Notes under the pieces: generated by a model
The model's database searches: none
What the model was told of the DNA's origin: nothing
The model's input: only the letters and a program-made list of their open reading frames with translations
Translations under genes and position numbers: made by a program
Shown here: one piece after another, positions 33,936-44,862 of the stretch
Position numbering within the stretch: position 1 is the first letter of the stretch
Layout: every line of letters begins with the position of its first letter
NCBI GenBank assembly: GCA_026260175.1
Contig: JAKCWW010001785.1
Span: 1-64,000, forward strand
Direction: 5' to 3'
Length of the DNA stretch: 64,000 bases
Source: Reticulitermes lucifugus
Taxonomy: Eukaryota; Arthropoda; Insecta; Blattodea; Rhinotermitidae

Positions 33936-34084
33936 AGTTATGCTAAAATGTGCATGTTCTTTCATTTCTCGGGATTAAGGTTTTATATTTGCAAGATTTT
34001 CTAGTGGTTACATTGTTTTTATGTTAGTGGTTTTCATTTGCGTCTGGTAAGGGAATATCAAGATATCTCTGTCGATATTGTGTC

Positions 34085-34200
34085 TTAGCTGCGAGCTAGA
34101 AACTCAAATATTCGTGATTAGATTCCCGAAAGGAGGAAGAGATTTTGATCTTCTCCAAATCCTCCACATCGACTTCCTATTCAATAGGTAGAGACAAGAG
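34085..34200 (+). mobile_element. Family B SINE fragment, head part
   Basis: GTGATTAGATTCCCGAAAGG in the place of the B box, then CTTCTCCAAATCCTCCACAT and CCTATTCAATAGGTAG, follow the order of the copy at 23.5 kb. Strongly eroded. Confidence 0.45.
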
Positions 34201-34444
34201 CACCTGCAGGAGTTTTGCAAGGTGCTCTACATTACCTAGATATAGAGTGATCACATTTTTTAAATATCACTGCTGGGCAAGACAGTAACATAGTTGTCAT
34301 TTAATTAAAATATTTAATGAATCCTTAGATTAAAGCGGTAGGAACTCTACGAAATTTAGTTTTGTTTGTGTACATTTTTATTATTTAGTCTAATAAGTTA
34401 TGAAATGTCACTATCCCACGGTGGTACAAGTGTATCACCTTGCA

Positions 34445-34615
34445 CATCATTGCCGGCGTCCCTGGGTAGAGGGTTTTTCCCCCCTGAGGTTAAAGCGTCC
34501 GTTGCCCGAATTTGACGACTCCTCTGCCTCTACTGCTAACGTATGAATGTTGGAGATATATATCCACTGCCTCATATGCCTTCGTGGCTTCCACAGGGAC
34601 GTTACCTTTACCCAC
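34445..34615 (+). mobile_element. Family B SINE fragment, body and tail
   Basis: GGGTAGAGGGTTTTTCCCCC, GAGGTTAAAGCGTCC, then CCTCATATGCCTTCGTGGC and GTTACCTTTACCC match the 3' half of the family. The 5' half is absent. Confidence 0.6.
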
Positions 34616-35520
34616 TAAACAGATATGCAGGTTACGATCTGATGATTGTGACTACGACTCTGAGTAACCTGACCTTGTATTAATCACCAAACACGGAATA
34701 TTTTAGAGCGGGGCTTCGAGATCATAATCATTACGCCTGGAAAGGGAATACTGTAGGAAATATTTTATATATCTATGTTTCTTCTTCATTCATTCAACGA
34801 CATTTTTTAAACCACCATATCATGTAGGCGGTCTACGTTATGTGAGGTCCCGATTTACGTTATCTCGCATGTTCGAGGTCAGATATTTCAGAAAACATAC
34901 GTAAACATTTCCCGAACTTCTGGAGAACACATAAAGTGACCACAAATGTTCCAGCATTACATGGTTGGGATCTGTTTTTCTGCACACACGGATACGAAAT
35001 ATTGAGGAATTATACGCAAGAATGTTTCGCAATCTCACAGGTCACTTCGTGGAGCACAACTTTTCCAACACAAAAAGGTTTCGTCTGCCAATTTCTCCAA
35101 ATCACTTGCTCATGATACAAGCTCTTGCACACGATTTGTGAAGAGCCAATAAGAAGCAACTGCAAGAGGTGAATAGTCTTTATTGCATCAGTTATAGTAA
35201 TTCAATTCATTTTAGTTTGATTGAATTCTTTATTTATTTACGTCCTGACCTTTAGCCTAGTGGGCCAATTACAGAGACAGCACAAGTTCAAGGAGATAAC
35301 GAATCAGAGAAAGACAACGGCAAAGCCAAGGCAAAAGAAAGGGGAAATAAAAACATTAAATTTAATTTGATTGAAAGTGAAAATTAAGTCGAAGGAAGGA
35401 AAAAGTCTATACATAATTTTATTCAGGTTATCTGTACCCATAATGATATTAAACAGAAAATATAGTACCATAGTAACATAAAATGTGACTGATGAGGAAA
35501 CAAATTTTTGTCTAAAGTTA
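34616..35520. other. No feature recognised
   Basis: Contains a 66-codon minus-strand frame (34838-35038) without splice support and AT-rich sequence. No repeat is recognised. Confidence 0.45.
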
Positions 35521-35550
35521 TCAATAATAATAATAATAATAATAATAAAT
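35521..35550. repeat. (AAT)n microsatellite
   Basis: About nine clean AAT units. Confidence 0.9.
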
Positions 35551-35639
35551 TAGCTTAATGTCTCTCACACAGTAGTGAAATAATTTGAACACAGTACATG
35601 AAGAGCATATAATAAGAACAAATATCACACTTACTTTAC

Positions 35640-37175
35640 ATGTGCAATAAAACTGAAGAAGAGCTCCAGAAACAGCTACAAATAATTAAAACCTTCAGTG
35701 ACAATATCCATACGGAATTCGGACTTGACAACTTTGCAAAGATTGTATTCAAGAAAGGAAAATTAGATCACTCGCAAAATTTAACACGTGGTACCAACAG
35801 ATAAATACACGAGCTTGAACAGGGAAATAAATACAAGTACCGAAGGATTGACGAAAAGGAATGTATACAACATCAAAAATTGACAGAAAGGCGTGAAATA
35901 CACAGAAGATTAAGGATGATAATAGAAATCCGAGTTGAATGCCAGGAATAAACTTATAGCAAAGGAGCATTAACCGTCTCATTAATATATCAGTTTTCGT
36001 AAAATTAATTGGAGATTAGAAGAAATAAAAAATTCGACAGAACAAGTATTTAAATACTAGCAATGTAAAAACGCATCACCCGAGTGCTGACATACGTGTA
36101 CGTAGACTGTAGGTTTATGTAAAAAGAAAAGAAGGGGAAAGAAGATTGTTACATATTGAAGCGACATAAAAGCAGAGATTATCAATATTGCTGCATATCT
36201 AAATAAAAAAATATATAGAAGACCAGTTTGTAAATATTTTTAAATGCCACCAAAGCAGTCAACCAAATATGAATACAATAATTAAGATAGCATCAAAGTT
36301 GACAGAAGAACTCAATAAAACAAAGGAAAACAGTGACGCAAAAAGGAAAGGCATATAACGTACAAAAGGAAGATTAGAAAATTTCGTAAAGAAAAAATGG
36401 GAAAGCAAAGTAATGCATGGAGATAATATTTGAAGGGCAGATAGACAGCTTATTAGTGAAGACGATACCTTCCTATGGCTGTCAAGGCGAGAACTGAAAG
36501 CAGAAATTGAGAATGAAATAATAGCAGCACGAGATCAGGAGTTACAAACCAAATATCCTGCAACAAAAACATTGAAAACAGAAACACATAGCAAATGTAG
36601 ACTTTGTCAACAGTATGACGAGACGATAGACCACATTACATCAGAGTGCCAAATGTTGGCAAAAGAACAATATATAAAGCGACATGATAGAGCGTGTGCT
36701 CAACTACACATTAACGCACGGAAGGAAATTGGGGTAACATTGGACAAGAAATAATGGTACGAGCATGTACCGAAATTAGTAGAAACAAGTCCTGGAGGTA
36801 AGGTAACCGTATTGTCGTATCAACAAGTACCGAGAGTACCATCCCTAACAATAAACCGGACCTCGTAATCCGTGGTAATAAAATAGGAACATATATGTTA
36901 ATAGATGTTGCAATTTCTGGAGACAGAAATGTGATCAAGAAAGAAGCCGAGGGAATTCTAAAATATGAAGGCCTTACAATAGAAATACAGCGCATGTCGA
37001 ATGTAAAAACAAAAGTGATACCAGTAATAATAAGGGCAAATGGAACGATCTCAAAATCATTCAGAAACTCTGAAAAGCATAACTGTAAAGCACGACATCA
37101 GGGAACTACAGAAAACAGCCATGTTTGACACTGCGCACATACTTCGGAAAGTACTAATGTGAAAGCACGAAACAT
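35640..37175 (+). mobile_element. R2/R4-like LINE, 3' part (RT end, CCHC knuckle, endonuclease)
   Basis: Three coding landmarks lie in order. The RT-side segment at 35649 on reads KTEEELQKQLQIIKTFSDNI and continues FGLDNFAKIVFKKGK. A zinc knuckle at about 36595-36650 reads CRLCQQYDETIDHITSEC (C-x2-C-x8-H-x4-C). A restriction-like endonuclease segment at about 36848-36950 reads NKPDLVIRG and LIDVAISGDRNVIKKEAE, with the PD and D residues of that fold. The tail runs ELQKTAMF...HILRKVLM and a TGA near 37.16 kb. A C-terminal CCHC plus endonuclease is the hallmark of R2-group LINEs. Many stops and shifts between these blocks show it is dead; the 5' part is absent. Confidence 0.85.
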
Positions 37176-39519
37176 TCAACATGGGAAATAACATTACATG
37201 TATGCCTGTATATTGTAAACACAAAATAGCTGCAACATTTTATACCCTAGTGACATGGTTTGTTTGAGGCAAGTAATGGTAAATGTGCTGTATAAAGATG
37301 GTAAATAATAATAACAATAAAGTAGCTAACGCACAGTATGCACAAAATAAATAAGTAGAGCCATTTATGCAAGGTTATTCTGTTATTTCCTACAATCTGT
37401 GACAGATTCTTATTTACTTATGCTATTTATGAGCTTTCATTCCTGCTGGCATCAACAAGTTTATGAGACTTGTCCAGACATTTCCTTTAAGCAGTAAATT
37501 GCAGTAAATTGTTGAATAATTCTTTCCTTCTAATTTTAAATTAGTAATTCACATCGTTTAACATTGATTTTGCAGTCATAAAAATAACTCAAGTAATAAA
37601 AAATTAAAATAATAAGCATCACATACATTAAAACTATTTTTGAAAATCTTTACATTTTATTAATTCTAGTGTCTCTTTTCCAATGATAACAATTAATGTT
37701 TTTTTGTAAAGAGTGCTGTGTACACCAACCCGGTTCTCAGTAACCCATATTTACATTATTTATTATGGGAAGGAATTCCCCTCTTAAAAGGGATTCGCTT
37801 TAATTGACGTTTTTTGTGTCCCAGTTGAGTACGGATAAAGAGGACACTCTCCGTAGCATGGTATATGAACTTGACAGAAGAAGACATTGCGTTGTGTTTA
37901 AACTATTAATTAATTAGTAAACTACCATCAGACACAACTGTAATTTATTATGTAGAGACAATGACTGGAAAATGTAGCTTATTTTTACACAATGAATATA
38001 AAATAAAATCGAATTAAATCAAATGTTTATTAGCTGAGTCAAATTGTATAGAATATGCCAGTCTTCTTAAAACGGGGTTATTCACAGTTCGCAGCCCTTA
38101 TAGCTAGTTCTACAGAATATTTTTATGCATGCTTTACCTCAAGCTACCATCTGTACTTCCAATGTTAAAAAAAACATCGCTCCAAATCTTGTACACACAT
38201 ATCTTTTCATGCGTCATAACATTGTCACTGCCTCTGTTTGTTATCTTTCCTGTAACTGTTAACTAATATGTCTGTTGCATTGAATTCTGTTCTGTTTTGC
38301 TCTTGATATCATAAAAATATGCCATTAATCTTATTTATTAAATAAATTATATAAATCCTTCTAAAATGTAGTTAATTATTTCACACTTAACCTCGTACCT
38401 GCATAAAACTATAAAAACTGAAAACCATTTCCAGACAGGAAATTTGTAGTTTTGTTTGATGATGTTTCAGTAATTAATTAATTAATTAATTAAGATGCTA
38501 GGGCAATACGATAAGTCGCGACTAATGTGTCAGTTGCGCAACGTATTCTGAAGTAATATCGCTAGGATTTTCGTTGAGGTCTAACGTTGCTATATTAGAT
38601 GTCTTATTCTACTGAAAATAGCGATATAAAGCGGAGGTAGTAGCAGTTTGTGTAGTTCAAGGGATTCTAAGTAGCACCCATTAGAATTTACTGCTTTGGC
38701 TTTTATTGAAACGAATCCAATAAATTGACTCGCGATATTATCTGAAATTTCGCTGTGGCGATAAGATGGCCGTATAAGGTGATATTGATCCTTCATTCCG
38801 TTCGCGACAGTCCTGCATCCTCAGTTCTTGTGTGAGCAGCAGACTCTCTGTCCAGTAAGGCACCTTAATGGAATCGAAGTTCTGTTTTCGATATTATAAA
38901 TCCCGGATGGGCACGGCTGCTGTGAGTTATCACAGTGGCTCAGTCGATCGATTAGCGTAAGGTTTATGATGAAAAGTGAGCCTGATATATAATTTAATTA
39001 CAAGATTTCCGCGTGTTCGTTGGCATTGATGTGGTACTAATGAAAACGGATTACAGTCCTCCTTCAGAAGCTGATAGCTTCTAAGCTGCTCAAGAATTCC
39101 ATCGCCTTTATGAAGCCAATTACTGTGTTTACATGAGCCCGCCTTTGGCTTCTGTCCTGAGCCAGAAGAATGCAGGCCACACTTTCCTAGTCTTTAACTT
39201 AAGATTCCTTTTTAATATTATATTCTACGTCACAGCTTGTATAGTGGTCTTCTCCCGTAAGATCTGCCGCCTGAAGTGCTTCACCTGTCTTCATATCTCC
39301 CTGGCGTGCTTCACTTCTTGACCATCTATATCTCTTTAATCCTCCACTGTAGTAATATTTGATGAAAAATATAATTTATAAAGTGCCACATTATTGACTT
39401 TCCCTTATTAAGACATTGTCAACTGCCCCTAGTCTCTGTGGCTCCCTGTCGTCTGTCAAATGGCACTAAAATTAAATCTCTTAGAATAATATATCAATGT
39501 GAAGTCAGCATTGTAATAT
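37176..39519. other. No gene recognised
   Basis: AT-rich. The part just after the LINE has A-rich words that may be its tail (to about 37.32 kb). At 38.80-38.98 kb the minus strand is open for about 40 codons without splice support. A 62-codon plus frame at 39133-39321 is also unsupported. Confidence 0.45.
38471..38493. repeat. (AATT)n microsatellite
   Basis: TAATTAATTAATTAATTAAT in one run, also perfectly self-complementary. Confidence 0.9.
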
Positions 39520-40210
39520 TTATTTTTCCTTTTTTTTATGGCGCTAACCCAAACGAATCAAAATTCCATTCGTGAAGAAATTAAGAGCAGATTGAAGTTA
39601 GGGAATGCTTGCTATCATTCCGTGCATAATCTTTTGTCTTCCAGTTTGCTATCCAAAAATACAAAGATTAAGATATACAGAACCATAATTTTGCCTGTTG
39701 TTTTTTATGGGTGTGAAACTTGATCTCTCCTATTGAGGGAGGAAAATTGGCTGAGGATTTTCGAGAATAGAGTGCTGAGGAAGACGTTTGGGCCTAAGAG
39801 AGACGAGGTAACAGGGGAGTGGAGAATATTTACATAACACGGAGCTTACGGATCTGGACTCCTCACCAAATATTATTCGGGTGATCAAATCAAGAAGAAT
39901 GAGATGGGCGGGGCATGTAGTACGTATTGGGGAGACGAGAGGTTCATACAGGATTTTGGTGGGGAGACCTGAGGGAAGGAGTTTACTTGGAAGATCCAGG
40001 CGTGGATGTGAGGATAATATTAAAATGGTTCTTTAAGTAGGTGGATGGGGGCATGGTCTGGATTGATCCGGTTCAGTATAGGGGCAGGTGGCGGGCTCTT
40101 GTGAATGCGGTAATGAACCTTCGGTTTCCATAAAATGCGGTGAATTCTTGACTAGCTGACGACCTGTTAGGTTCCCAAGAAGGACTCTGCTCCATGGAGT
40201 TGGTTGGTTA
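39520..40210 (+). mobile_element. LINE fragment (RT family 2), C-terminal end and 3' UTR
   Basis: The open frame at 39538 ends KIYRTIILPVVFYGCET just before a TGA where related LINEs have Trp. The next frames give ENWLRIFENRVLRKTFGPKR, DEVTGEW, then ARRMRWAGHV-like and GRPEGRS-like words. The end is CTCTGCTCCATGGAGTTGG. This is the linker region after the RT fingers and palm of insect non-LTR elements. It is 5' truncated, has several stops and shifts, and is the best copy of its family here. Clade not assigned. Confidence 0.8.
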
Positions 40211-40684
40211 TGGAGTTGGTTGACGCTTTTCGTTATAAACGAAGGTCTCTTAGCTGCCCATAGACCGTTCGTTCGCGTGTTTTAATGACATAACGTAGCT
40301 AAGGTATAATGCTCAAAATAAACCCCTCTACATACCGTGACGTGTACGTCAGGATATAGAGGTGGTTTATTTTAAGGACTGTTTAAGTTGCACACGGTAG
40401 GTAAATTATTGTAAGGTTTCTGTTGAATTCCATATTTAGAATTAGCATCAAATTGCACAGTACAAAATGTAATTATGGCTCAAATTTTATACATCATGTA
40501 TAGCACTTTGCACGACGGTCTCGAACTTATACGGTTACGTATTTATTTATGGCTTTAAATATTGAGCAGATTGAGACAATATCACTGCTGACATTTGTAA
40601 CTTATATAGTGGGCTGCTTACATCATATTACCTACATTGGTTATGTGATTTACTAAATAATCGCCTGATATAAGGCACTCTTTT

Positions 40685-40945
40685 TGATGGCAACAGAAAA
40701 GATTGCCATTATATCCCTTTTAAGTCAGAACAATTCCTCATTAATTTCCAGTATGTTCTATTTTGCTTAAGGTCATCCAGTAGCAGCTTACGTCTTCTTC
40801 CTCGTCTTCCGTCATTTCTGTCCTTCCCTCTAACTTTCCTTCAATCACGTGTTTTAGAAGGCAGTTTCTGTGCCAGATGTGACCAATCCAGTTAGCCTAC
40901 TTCTTTTTATTGTATGTAGGATATAACTCACAATCCTCTCCACCA
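40685..40945 (-). mobile_element. LINE fragment (RT family 3)
   Basis: Minus strand: YILHTIKRSRL, then NWIGHIWHRNCLLKHVIEGK and LEGRTEMT with one shift, then the TYWKLMRN-like end. This matches the copy at 62556-63065 block for block. Several shifts; older than that copy. Confidence 0.75.
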
Positions 40946-40974
40946 CGATAAGGTGGAGACACCAGTGGAGGGGA

Positions 40975-41168
40975 TGAGAGTAATATTAAAATGAAAATGA
41001 TTATGGAGTGTTGGTGGATTGATACTCTCAGATTAAAATTGAAAAACTCGGAGAAAGTCTGTTCCCGTGCCACTTGTCAAAGGTAAACCTCACATAAATT
41101 GGCCCGAGATGGAACCAGGGCTTCCGCTATGAGGTCGGCGACTAAGGTCTGACACATGGCACGTTGTT
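40975..41168 (-). mobile_element. Family F SINE, eroded
   Basis: Minus strand: GTGCCATGTGTCAGACC, GTCGCCGACCTCATAGCGG, CCTGGTTCCATCTCGGG in place of the B box, then TTTGACAAGTGGCACGG and ACTTTCTCCGAGTTTTTC. The order is the same as in the copy at 46928-47210. It abuts a LINE fragment. Confidence 0.65.
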
Positions 41169-41364
41169 CCTATGCCTAAAACTAACCTGAACTTATCCAG
41201 TGCCCACGGCGAAGGGAACATTCACTCTGCATCTCTATCACACAGGCACACCGGTTAATACTGTGTAGGGAAATAATCGTTTCATGTTGTGAGAGTCATA
41301 CGACGCATGCATAGACTCTGTGGACAAAATTTGCATTTTTTGAATGTTAAACGTGTGAGTGCAC

Positions 41365-41468
41365 AATGGTGAACACAAAGCAGCAGATACAGTGACCACA
41401 AACTCAACACAGTTAGCGACACTTTATCTACTAACTTATATATTTTAATGTGTACCATACGTCTATAG
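41365..41468 (+). repeat. 104-base direct repeat, copy 1
   Basis: AATGGTGAACACAAAGCAGC through CCATACGTCTATAG. Repeated 241 bases downstream with four mismatches by eye. See the partner entry. Confidence 0.9.
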
Positions 41469-41605
41469 GCAAAAGAAGTTTATTAGTATAAAAACACCAA
41501 AGAAAAATTACATAGAACTAATGCAGCTATCTGGTACAATAAATTGTGTCGACAACTACAACTCACACCGAAATATATCGCAAAAGAATACACCACTAAC
41601 AAACA

Positions 41606-41709
41606 AATGGTGAACACAAAACAGCAGATACAGTGACCACAAACTCAACACAGTTAGCGACATTTTATCTACTAACTTATGTATTTTAATGAGTACCATA
41701 CGTCTATAG
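41606..41709 (+). repeat. 104-base direct repeat, copy 2
   Basis: Same words as copy 1. The spacer of 137 bases also contains GCAAAAGAA near each end, so the duplicated unit may be larger than the well-kept part. The minus-strand 147-codon open frame (41556-41999) runs through this copy and through a foldback core, so I treat it as repeat-derived. Confidence 0.9.
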
Positions 41710-41727
41710 CTGCTGTAATAAAATTGA

Positions 41728-41768
41728 GTCCCTGAAGATGAACTAACATGGTTCGAAACATGTTGGAC
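41728..41768 (+). repeat. Foldback-core motif
   Basis: GTCCCTGAAGATGAACTAAC, then GTTCGAAACATGTTGGAC. Same layout as the D cores. The arms are not obvious, but it sits just after the 104-base repeat. Confidence 0.5.
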
Positions 41769-41999
41769 TATTTTTAATATAAACTGTATTAAATAACAGA
41801 TAATAAAGAGTGTAGTTTTGTCGGAACACGATTTTATATAATTTTTTATGAATATGCCCATACAGCCTCCATATAGGCCAAACCTCCAACGCCGGCCTCG
41901 TTGCAATATACGGACTTTGTAATTCTTGACGCGCTGCAGGCCTCGGTGCACTGTGCGGTCGTGAAAGCGGGAGTGATAACTTTGAAACCATCCTTCCAC

Positions 42000-42837
42000 G
42001 GCAGTAGTTGGAATTTAAAACCCAAGCGTCGTTGAAAGGTTAAAGATATGATTACAGTATTAGTATAATATTTTGAGGTTTATTTTTCTTGTTACTGCTA
42101 GAAGATTTACTTTAATTATTACCTCCAAGTAAATACTATCTCTGTAAATTTTAGCTCCTAGCGGCTTTGACTAGGGAGGATCTGCTGTTTTCATCATTAG
42201 GGTTTTTACACTAAGTGCTGCAGGATCTTGCAAAATCCTTCGATAATATCTACAAGACAGAGGGCAGTACCACTTTGACAGCCCAGAGTTGATCGGCTGG
42301 TAGTATGAATAAAATAATGACTTTAATCAATAAAATTATTCTTATATTTACTAGAAAAACGGCGTCTTGTCCCAGATTGCTATTCATGTATCGTCTTTGA
42401 CAAAGAACGTAATTCTTTATGAAGAAACATTTTGGATTTCTTTAGGAATGCAGCTGGGGCAGCTACAACGCACTGACGTCTCGTGAAGCTGACAGTTATA
42501 CTCTGTAGAGATAAGGTTCTAAAACTGCTGTGTGTCTGCTAGCAGTGTTGCATAGATTTTCATGTCAATTTTAAATGGATTAATTAAAATGAATGTACAG
42601 AAAATTTTTCATACGTTTGGAATGCAGGCTTAAATAAAGCGTGTATCCTTTTTTTCCCGCTCATCTTGTCCATCAATAATATACGTTAATTTTGTTATGA
42701 GGCGTCCATGTCGACTACATAACATGAAATAAATTTACAGATCAAAAAATTAATTAACTTTAGAGAAAAGTAAAGTAATGTGTCTACTACCATGAAAAAG
42801 TATATATATATATGTATAGTATATATACAGTATGGGG
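42000..42837. other. No feature recognised; (TA)n at the end
   Basis: AT-rich, short frames. The last 40 bases are (TA)-rich and precede a SINE. Confidence 0.5.
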
Positions 42838-43128
42838 GCACAGTTGGTTCAGGCACTGCGCTACAATCCGGAAGGTCGCGGGTTCAATGCCCGATGGTGT
42901 CATTGGAATTTTTCATTCACATAATCCTTCCGTCCGCACTATGGTCTTGGGGTCGACTCAGCCTGTAACATAAATGAGTACCAGGAATATTTCCTGGGGT
43001 AAAGGCGGCCGGTGCGTAGGGCTGGCAACCTTACCACCTTCATGTGCCGATTGTCTTGAAATCTGGGAGCCTGAACCTTCTGGAAACCTCAGGGCCTCTC
43101 CAGGCATGTACAGGGATTGCTTTACCTT
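42838..43128 (+). mobile_element. Family C SINE in a (TA)n tract
   Basis: Head GGCACAGTTGGTTCAGGCAC with B-box word CGCGGGTTCAATGCCCG. The body has GGGGTAAAGGCGGCCGG and CACCTTCATGTGCCGATTG, and the end is CATGTACAGGGATTGC. (TA)-rich words lie on both sides (to about 43.16 kb, then CACACACA), suggesting insertion into or duplication of a TA tract. Confidence 0.85.
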
Positions 43129-43388
43129 TATATATGTATATAACATATATATACACACACACACATTATTTTGTATTTTGTTGAATCTCTTGGAAAACGT
43201 ACAGTTGGGTCTGAGAAGGAGGTTAGAAAATATTCGGGAAAACGATTAGTGTTGTGGGAGGTTGATGAAACTGCTTTAATGTAATTTACAATGAAATACA
43301 TTGGTATTCATGGCTTAAGGTGCTTGGTTTTACTAGCAAGGAATTATTTATTTGTTTGGTAGTAACGTGAGTTTATTGTTTCGTCATA

Positions 43389-43466
43389 CAGGGTGGCGCA
43401 AAAGTCACTTGACAATAAAATCAATATATTTAACATCGAGTGTCAAATGATTTTTGCCCCAGTCTG
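43389..43466. mobile_element. Tiny mariner-like miniature element, 78 bases
   Basis: Terminal repeats of 26 bases: left CAGGGTGGCGCAAAAGTCAC, right read inward CAGACTGGGGCAAAAATCAT, agreeing at 21 of 26 positions by eye. TA flanks both ends. Only about 26 bases lie between the arms, so it is close to a pure terminal-repeat hairpin. Confidence 0.65.
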
Positions 43467-43734
43467 TACAGTCTTACCACAAAAGTATTAGGTGAAGATT
43501 CTCTCGAAGTACTTGAAATATTTTATTTCACTGCCAGAGTTTGTGGACAGTAACGGGGAAAGTCGATAAACCTTTTCACAACTTGATTGGAGTGGTGCAG
43601 TTTGTTCCATATAATTCCTGAATATAGCCCAACAGACAGAATTAGGTTAAACAATACGGGAATACAGCATTGATGTAGTTGGAAGTGACGCAATATTACA
43701 GAAGATTCATTGTCTCCGACATTTCATTGTAAAG

Positions 43735-43840
43735 GTAAAGGTAAATATGTCCCTGTACACGCCATGAACGCGTATGGAGGGGGCGAGTTATAGCTCCACT
43801 CATTCTCACTATACCGACTCCGCCATTCACATCCAGGCTC
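43735..43840 (-). mobile_element. Family B SINE with internal deletion
   Basis: Minus strand: GGCGGAGTCGGTATAGTGAG (head) joins directly to AATGAGTGGAGCTATAAC (tail), then GTACAGGGACATATTTACC and a GGTAAAG-type end. About 170 bases of the body are missing. Confidence 0.65.
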
Positions 43841-44819
43841 GTTTAGATTTCAGTATTCATATGACAGACATTATGCCCAATTTCACATACATTTAAAAAA
43901 TGTCAAATTCCAAAAACGCTGTGTCATGTGAATTCAATTTAAATTTTATAAACATATTTCTGGTTGGCAGTAATCCTCTATTAATTATGACACTTTTTAA
44001 AAATATTTTTATGTATAACCTTTTTTACATCAATATTTTGCAGTAAAAATACTTCGGTGTCCGAAGTTATGTGTGTATATGAAAATATTAATACTTCCTC
44101 TAATAACAGTGAAGTTTTGCGTTGCTATATTAAAGTGGGACAAACTCGCAATTCCTGCTACACTTTGCTAACTTGCTCTTATTCTGCTTGCTACTCTCGG
44201 AATCTGTAATATGCCTGGCAGAATAAAAGACATGCGTACAAAATTCTGTTCGAAAAACCTGAATGAAAGGGAGAACTTGGAAAAAATATACGTAAATGGG
44301 AGAATGGTATTGTGGTGCAGACTGCATTCGTGGGGTTCATGGTAAGGACCATAGAATGCTAATTAACTTGGGATTGTATAAAGTGAGAGAACATTCTTGG
44401 CTTTGTTATGGCCAGAGACAGATATAAGAAGAGAGTTGGGAGCCTCGAGGGCCGTCAGCCCGACCATTCGTGGATTTCTTTCCGTAACTTTAGTACAGCC
44501 GAAAGCTATTGGATTTTCAAGAATGACTATGCTACGTGTAGTCAGTTAATTACTCAGAACTGGGTTACAACTCACAAACAAGAATCTAATGAGACTGGAT
44601 TTCACTAAGATACAGAGGATGTGGAAGTAAAGAGTGAGACTGCTTGCTGCTTGCAATAAAGTCTACAGTTGTAAAATGTTTTTAGTTTAACATAACCGCG
44701 TTAAAGTACGCTTAATTAGCTTTCTGAATGCCACGTTGGAAACTTTAGCTTTATTAATTTAATAAGAAAATATATACGAACATGACTACCTTCCCTTAGT
44801 TAATAAAAATATTACTCAC
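43841..44819. other. No feature recognised
   Basis: AT-rich. A 66-codon frame at 44408-44608 begins MARDRYKKRVGSLEGRQ but shows no splice signals and no known motif. Confidence 0.4.
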
Positions 44820-44862
44820 CTTTTATGGAAACTGAAGATTCAATTACCTTGTTCACAGCAGC
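44820..44862 (-). CDS. Candidate short exon, minus strand
   Basis: On the minus strand CACGTGCAG is followed by 43 open bases (AAVNKVIESSVSIK plus one G) and then GTGAGT. The exon would start in phase 0 and end in phase 1. The start phase fits the end phase of the candidate exon at 61105-61254 on the same strand. At this size chance is a real alternative. No known motif. Confidence 0.22.

Noticed and set aside
41556-41999. 147-codon minus-strand gene
   Set aside because: The frame runs through a 104-base direct repeat and a foldback core, has no known motif and no splice context.
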